Source: Cryptomeria japonica (lineage: Eukaryota > Streptophyta > Pinopsida > Cupressales > Cupressaceae). From it: a stretch of 64,000 nt of DNA. The notes below the pieces were generated by a model. The model was not told the DNA's origin, did not search any database, and was given only the letters and a program-made list of their open reading frames with translations. This document shows positions 60,438 to 64,000 of the stretch, in pieces (positions within the stretch are counted from its first letter, which is position 1; each line of letters begins with the position of its first letter). A program made the translations under genes and the position numbers. The DNA is taken from positions 557,529,136 through 557,593,135 of the forward strand of contig NC_081413.1 of the NCBI RefSeq assembly GCF_030272615.1. The letters are read 5' to 3'.

Positions 60438-60575
60438 GAAATAAATTGTTTTACATAAATTGAAATTATCTATTTTAAGTGTATAAATTAATATTGTTGT
60501 TTTGAAGAAATAAATTGTTTTACATAAATTGAAATTATCTATTTTAAGTGTATAAATTAATATTGTTGTTTTGAA
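60438..60575. repeat. 69-bp perfect tandem duplication
   Basis: 60438-60506 and 60507-60575 read the same, from gaaataaattgttttacata to attgttgttttgaa. It is either very recent or an assembly effect. Confidence 0.95.
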
Positions 60576-60729
60576 GATGTCTTTTAGATTCAAGATTTTT
60601 AATAATTCAAATTCAAGTTCGAACTTAAAGACTATGACCTTGATTTGATATGCAATAATGAATTTAGTTGGGGGAGACTGAATTGATAGAATGTGTGTGC
60701 AAAGATCTTCTCACCTTCTCATCTCCTGA

Positions 60730-60850
60730 GTGTAAATTTATCAAGTTCTAGTGTTTATAAATATCTTTAGGGAGATTAATCTCTTCGGTTAAGTTTTTTA
60801 GTCTAAATTTATCAAGTTAGTGTTTATACACACCTTTAGAGAGATTAATG
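60730..60850. repeat. 72-bp imperfect tandem duplication
   Basis: taaatttatcaagtt followed by agtgtttata and gagattaat occurs at about 60733 and 60805, with small indels. Confidence 0.75.
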
Positions 60851-63800
60851 AATTTTTATGGTCACATTTTTTTAGACCAACGTCTTAAATGAATCGACTT
60901 TATTGCTTTGAATGAATATTTGAGGACAACACGTGCTAACATGCAAATAGCCATATGATTCTATGCAAAGTGTAATTCTTTACCCCATTAAGAATTGAAG
61001 TGTAACTCTAGTTCTTATCCTTCTATACATAATAGATAATGGCGCATTGAAGGTCTTTAAATGCCAAAACATAATGACATGTTAAACACAAGTACACCAA
61101 GTTTACTCATATGGCCAGTGAAAAGAGGTAGAATTTTTTTAAACTTTTAAACTTAAATATTTTAGTTTTTAATTTAGTCCTAAGTTGCATGGAAGTGTAC
61201 GAAATGGAAAAAAAATGATCAAATTGAATGTATGGAGATAAGTGCTAATATGAATGGATAAAACTTGAAATGTGTTGAGTTTTGTGTAAATAGAGATAAA
61301 ATAGGGTTGAGTGTTTTAGAACATGTGTAAAGTAGGATAAAGTAGATAAAGAAGGGTATTGGGTCATGAGCCAAACTCAGCACAAATGCATGCCACTTAT
61401 TGATATGTAATCATATTAATAAATTTCATCATTATGGACCAAAAATTAAATGGGAGTTTCCATGCACATGCAATTCTCACCATTAATTTTTTAAACCAAT
61501 CAAGTGAGGGGTAAGGGCCATCTCCCATTGTTTTAGTATAAGAACATTTTATAGTAGCTCTTGATTAGATTGATGATCATGAAAGAGTTCATTACAACAT
61601 GATATTAGATATCTATCATACATTTTAATTACAAAGATACTTAATATCTATATCATTTAAAAATCCATAAATAAAACCTACACAAACTAAGATTAGTAAC
61701 TAGTGGATCCATAAGCAAACTCATGTTAATGGATAGTGGCAAATGTTTCTTTAAATACTACAAACATATAGCAAAAAATAAATACTGTGAAAATAAAGAA
61801 AAACGATGGATATAGATTATACTATTTTATATTTTTTTATATCCCTGTATTTTTTGAATTGTTTTCACTTTGTTTAGTAGTTTGTAAACATAATATGAAA
61901 ACATTTTTCAATTTTAATTTCTTAAACTAATAGTATTAATAGAAATATATGCAAAATATATTTAAAAAACTCCATACCTCCTAGAGTTATAAGATTATAT
62001 TATTATACGTTTCAAATTTTCGTTCACCATTTTTTTCATCTTAAATTACTATAGTAGCCCCCCCTCCTGATAAACCGCAATGCATAAGGAAAAATCTTTT
62101 TTAAGATGACCAGTGATGCTAACATGACACACTCTTCGGTATCAGATGGGTTGGGAGAGACTGGACCTTGCAACTTGATACCTACCACAAGAAGCTCTTG
62201 CTAATCAAACCGGATTTCCAACCTCTTCTCATCTTAAATATTTCTATCTCTTACTTTCTTTCAAATATTGTTGATATCAAATTGACAACCTATAAACATA
62301 GATGAACAATTGCATTTGATATTTTGATTATATTAATAGTCTATAAACTTACAATCATGAACAATGCATCTAATCTATATGATTATGACTGAAGCTAAAT
62401 ATAAAAAGAATGAAATTATATGTATAGATGGAATCTGAGCTTCCCCTACATGAGTGGAAGTCTAGTTGTCCATGATTCAGTTTCTAGTCTAAGAAGCCAC
62501 TTGATGGAGTTGAAAAAATGTCTAAAAACCCTTGACTTTGACTAAAAAGATAATTAAAAGGCGCTTAAAAGTATCCTTTTTCCGAAGGGAAGAAGTCCTT
62601 TCCAAGTTGTTATGGGGCATGTTCCACGTGAAACTATTATTACATTTACTTCACCCTTATCGATGCTTTAATCATTTTTCGTTTACATTTTTTGAACAAG
62701 AGAAAGTGTAGTGCAATATAAAGTGATAATTTACTTATCAATTTCTCACATAATAACTCATCATGAAAAAATATGTTGTCTCTCTCATTCAAACACTTTA
62801 GCATAGTATAGACAAATAGCCCTTACGAAAAGAGTAGTTGTTCCTACTAATGGGTAAAATAGAAGTTTCTAAGATGTTCATGTTGATGTAATTTTTTTTA
62901 TAAAGATTGTAGATGATTTAATGGGATTAGCATTTAATGTTATATAGAAGTGTTAATTTCAAATTTGGTAATTTAAAGTTAATATTCAATTTCAAGTTAT
63001 GCTGCAGAGAAATCATACATTTCAACTATCTATTGGTATTCGTCGTAAGTTCCTCTCCTATCTGCTTCTCGTTGACCTTTGCATGCCCCTCTTATGTTAC
63101 ACTTGAGTTTATCTGGCATGCTTGGCTTCGAACCATGTAAGCAAGTGGTGGTTATCTATTTTTTCCCTTACTTTTTGTTCTCTTCACGTAGGCTTGGTCA
63201 TGAAAATTTGTCTTGTTTAGTGTTTTTTCCTCCCATGATATGGTCACCTACACTATTAGCTCCATCTAATTATCAAGTTCATATGAAAATTTAATTGCTT
63301 TGTTGTTTTCTCCAATATGGTCTGTCCTCTTCGAATTGAAACTATGTGTCAATTTGCATGTTTAGATTGTTGATATGTCCATTGTGTTTTAAGAAAAACT
63401 AAAAATGAAAATTGATTTCAAAAGTCGCATGCATAGTTTATAATCCTAGTTCCAAATATTTGAAGGGAAACATGTTTTTGGAAGCTAATTGTTGATAGTT
63501 TTGAAACATATTATTCTCATGGTTCCTCTCCAACGTTACTTTAACACTATCATGGTTGTCCTTTGATGTTCCCAATATAATACATTTTTTTAGTAGCTCT
63601 ATGTATTATGTTTTTGGAAGATGGTGGGTTCAACTTTCAATAGAAGATTGTTCTTCCTACAATTATTTTGGCACCAACATTATTGTCCTCCTCTATTTCT
63701 AGACCATTATTTCTATATAAATATATCTAGTAATTCTGAGCCTTCTACTTATGATGGGAGATGATTACAACTTTTAAGTTTATGGTTGTTCTTCCTACAA

Positions 63801-64000
63801 TTGTTTCATGTTTAATACCCCTTGTTTTTTATTGAAAAAGCAGCAGAAACCAAGGCGTTGACCCTTTACATAGTAAGAACTATCAACAACACCATAACAA
63901 CACTAAAAATAGCACTTAAACAACACTAAAAGCAGTCTTTTAAAAATTAAAAAAACCATCTAAGAGTTTAACAACAAAATACAAGAAACGACCTCATCTA

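Larger units (their letters stand above)
57620..64000. other. AT-rich intergenic DNA
   Basis: No gene, RNA or element end is recognised. It contains the repeats listed at 58840-59870, 60438-60575 and 60730-60850. A small cluster of TTGAC (62532, 62538) and a CACGTG (62625-62630) could be promoter-like, but no coding start follows that I can support. Confidence 0.45.

Noticed and set aside
62532-62630. W-box pair and G-box as a promoter
   Set aside because: Such short motifs occur by chance, and no gene start follows that I can support.
57620-64000. Integrase or 3' LTR of the second gypsy element
   Set aside because: No zinc-binding, catalytic or repeated LTR sequence was found after the RNase H motif.

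Overview
The window is nuclear DNA from a plant. Support comes from a seven-exon gene for a small secreted leucine-rich-repeat (LRR) protein with plant exon structure, chromovirus Ty3/gypsy and Ty1/copia LTR retrotransposons primed by initiator tRNA-Met, AT-rich intergenic DNA and a scaffold gap of exactly 500 N. The density of nested, decayed elements suggests a large, repeat-rich genome such as a conifer or other gymnosperm. The species assignment is inference only.

Layout. 1-2480: AT-rich intergenic DNA with a 190-bp tandem duplication. 2481-11855: a small non-autonomous LTR element on the minus strand (LTRs about 315 bp, about 0.87 kb internal). Its right-hand LTR is split by a decayed chromovirus Ty3/gypsy element (3717-11569, minus strand) that landed in a GA microsatellite. 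11856-21412: a putative DNA transposon of about 9.6 kb with imperfect terminal inverted repeats and subterminal clusters of a 16-bp palindrome. It carries two convergent decayed genes: a DDE/D-type transposase on the minus strand (17898-21082) and an unrecognised multi-exon gene on the plus strand (14987-17130). 21444-26870: intergenic DNA with a long hairpin and a 239-bp tandem repeat. 26871-30851: the LRR gene on the minus strand, the only apparently intact host gene, encoding 213 residues. 31000-37380: AT-rich tandem repeats. One of them contains a 438-bp coiled-coil-coding insert with an 8-bp target duplication and an internal empty site. 37383-52031: a large plus-strand LTR element with a gag-like reading frame and no visible pol (LARD-like), interrupted by a nearly complete Ty1/copia element (39908-47571, minus strand). 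52032-52531: N gap. 52532-53619: polypurine tract. 54628-57615: decayed plus-strand Ty3/gypsy gag-pro-RT-RNase H. 57620-64000: AT-rich DNA with tandem repeats and no recognised gene.

The items most worth following up are three. First is the DNA transposon, whose transposase resembles, from memory, a family best known from animals, and which has an unexplained partner gene. Second is premature stops that fall almost entirely at positions where CAG (Gln) fits. In one place an intact internal sequence repeat shows the original CAG. This is the pattern expected from deamination of methylated CHG sites. Third is an LRR intron 1 that is almost wholly a degenerate tandem repeat and carries a copy of the exon-1 splice donor. 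All reading was by eye, so percent identities and family assignments need alignment.
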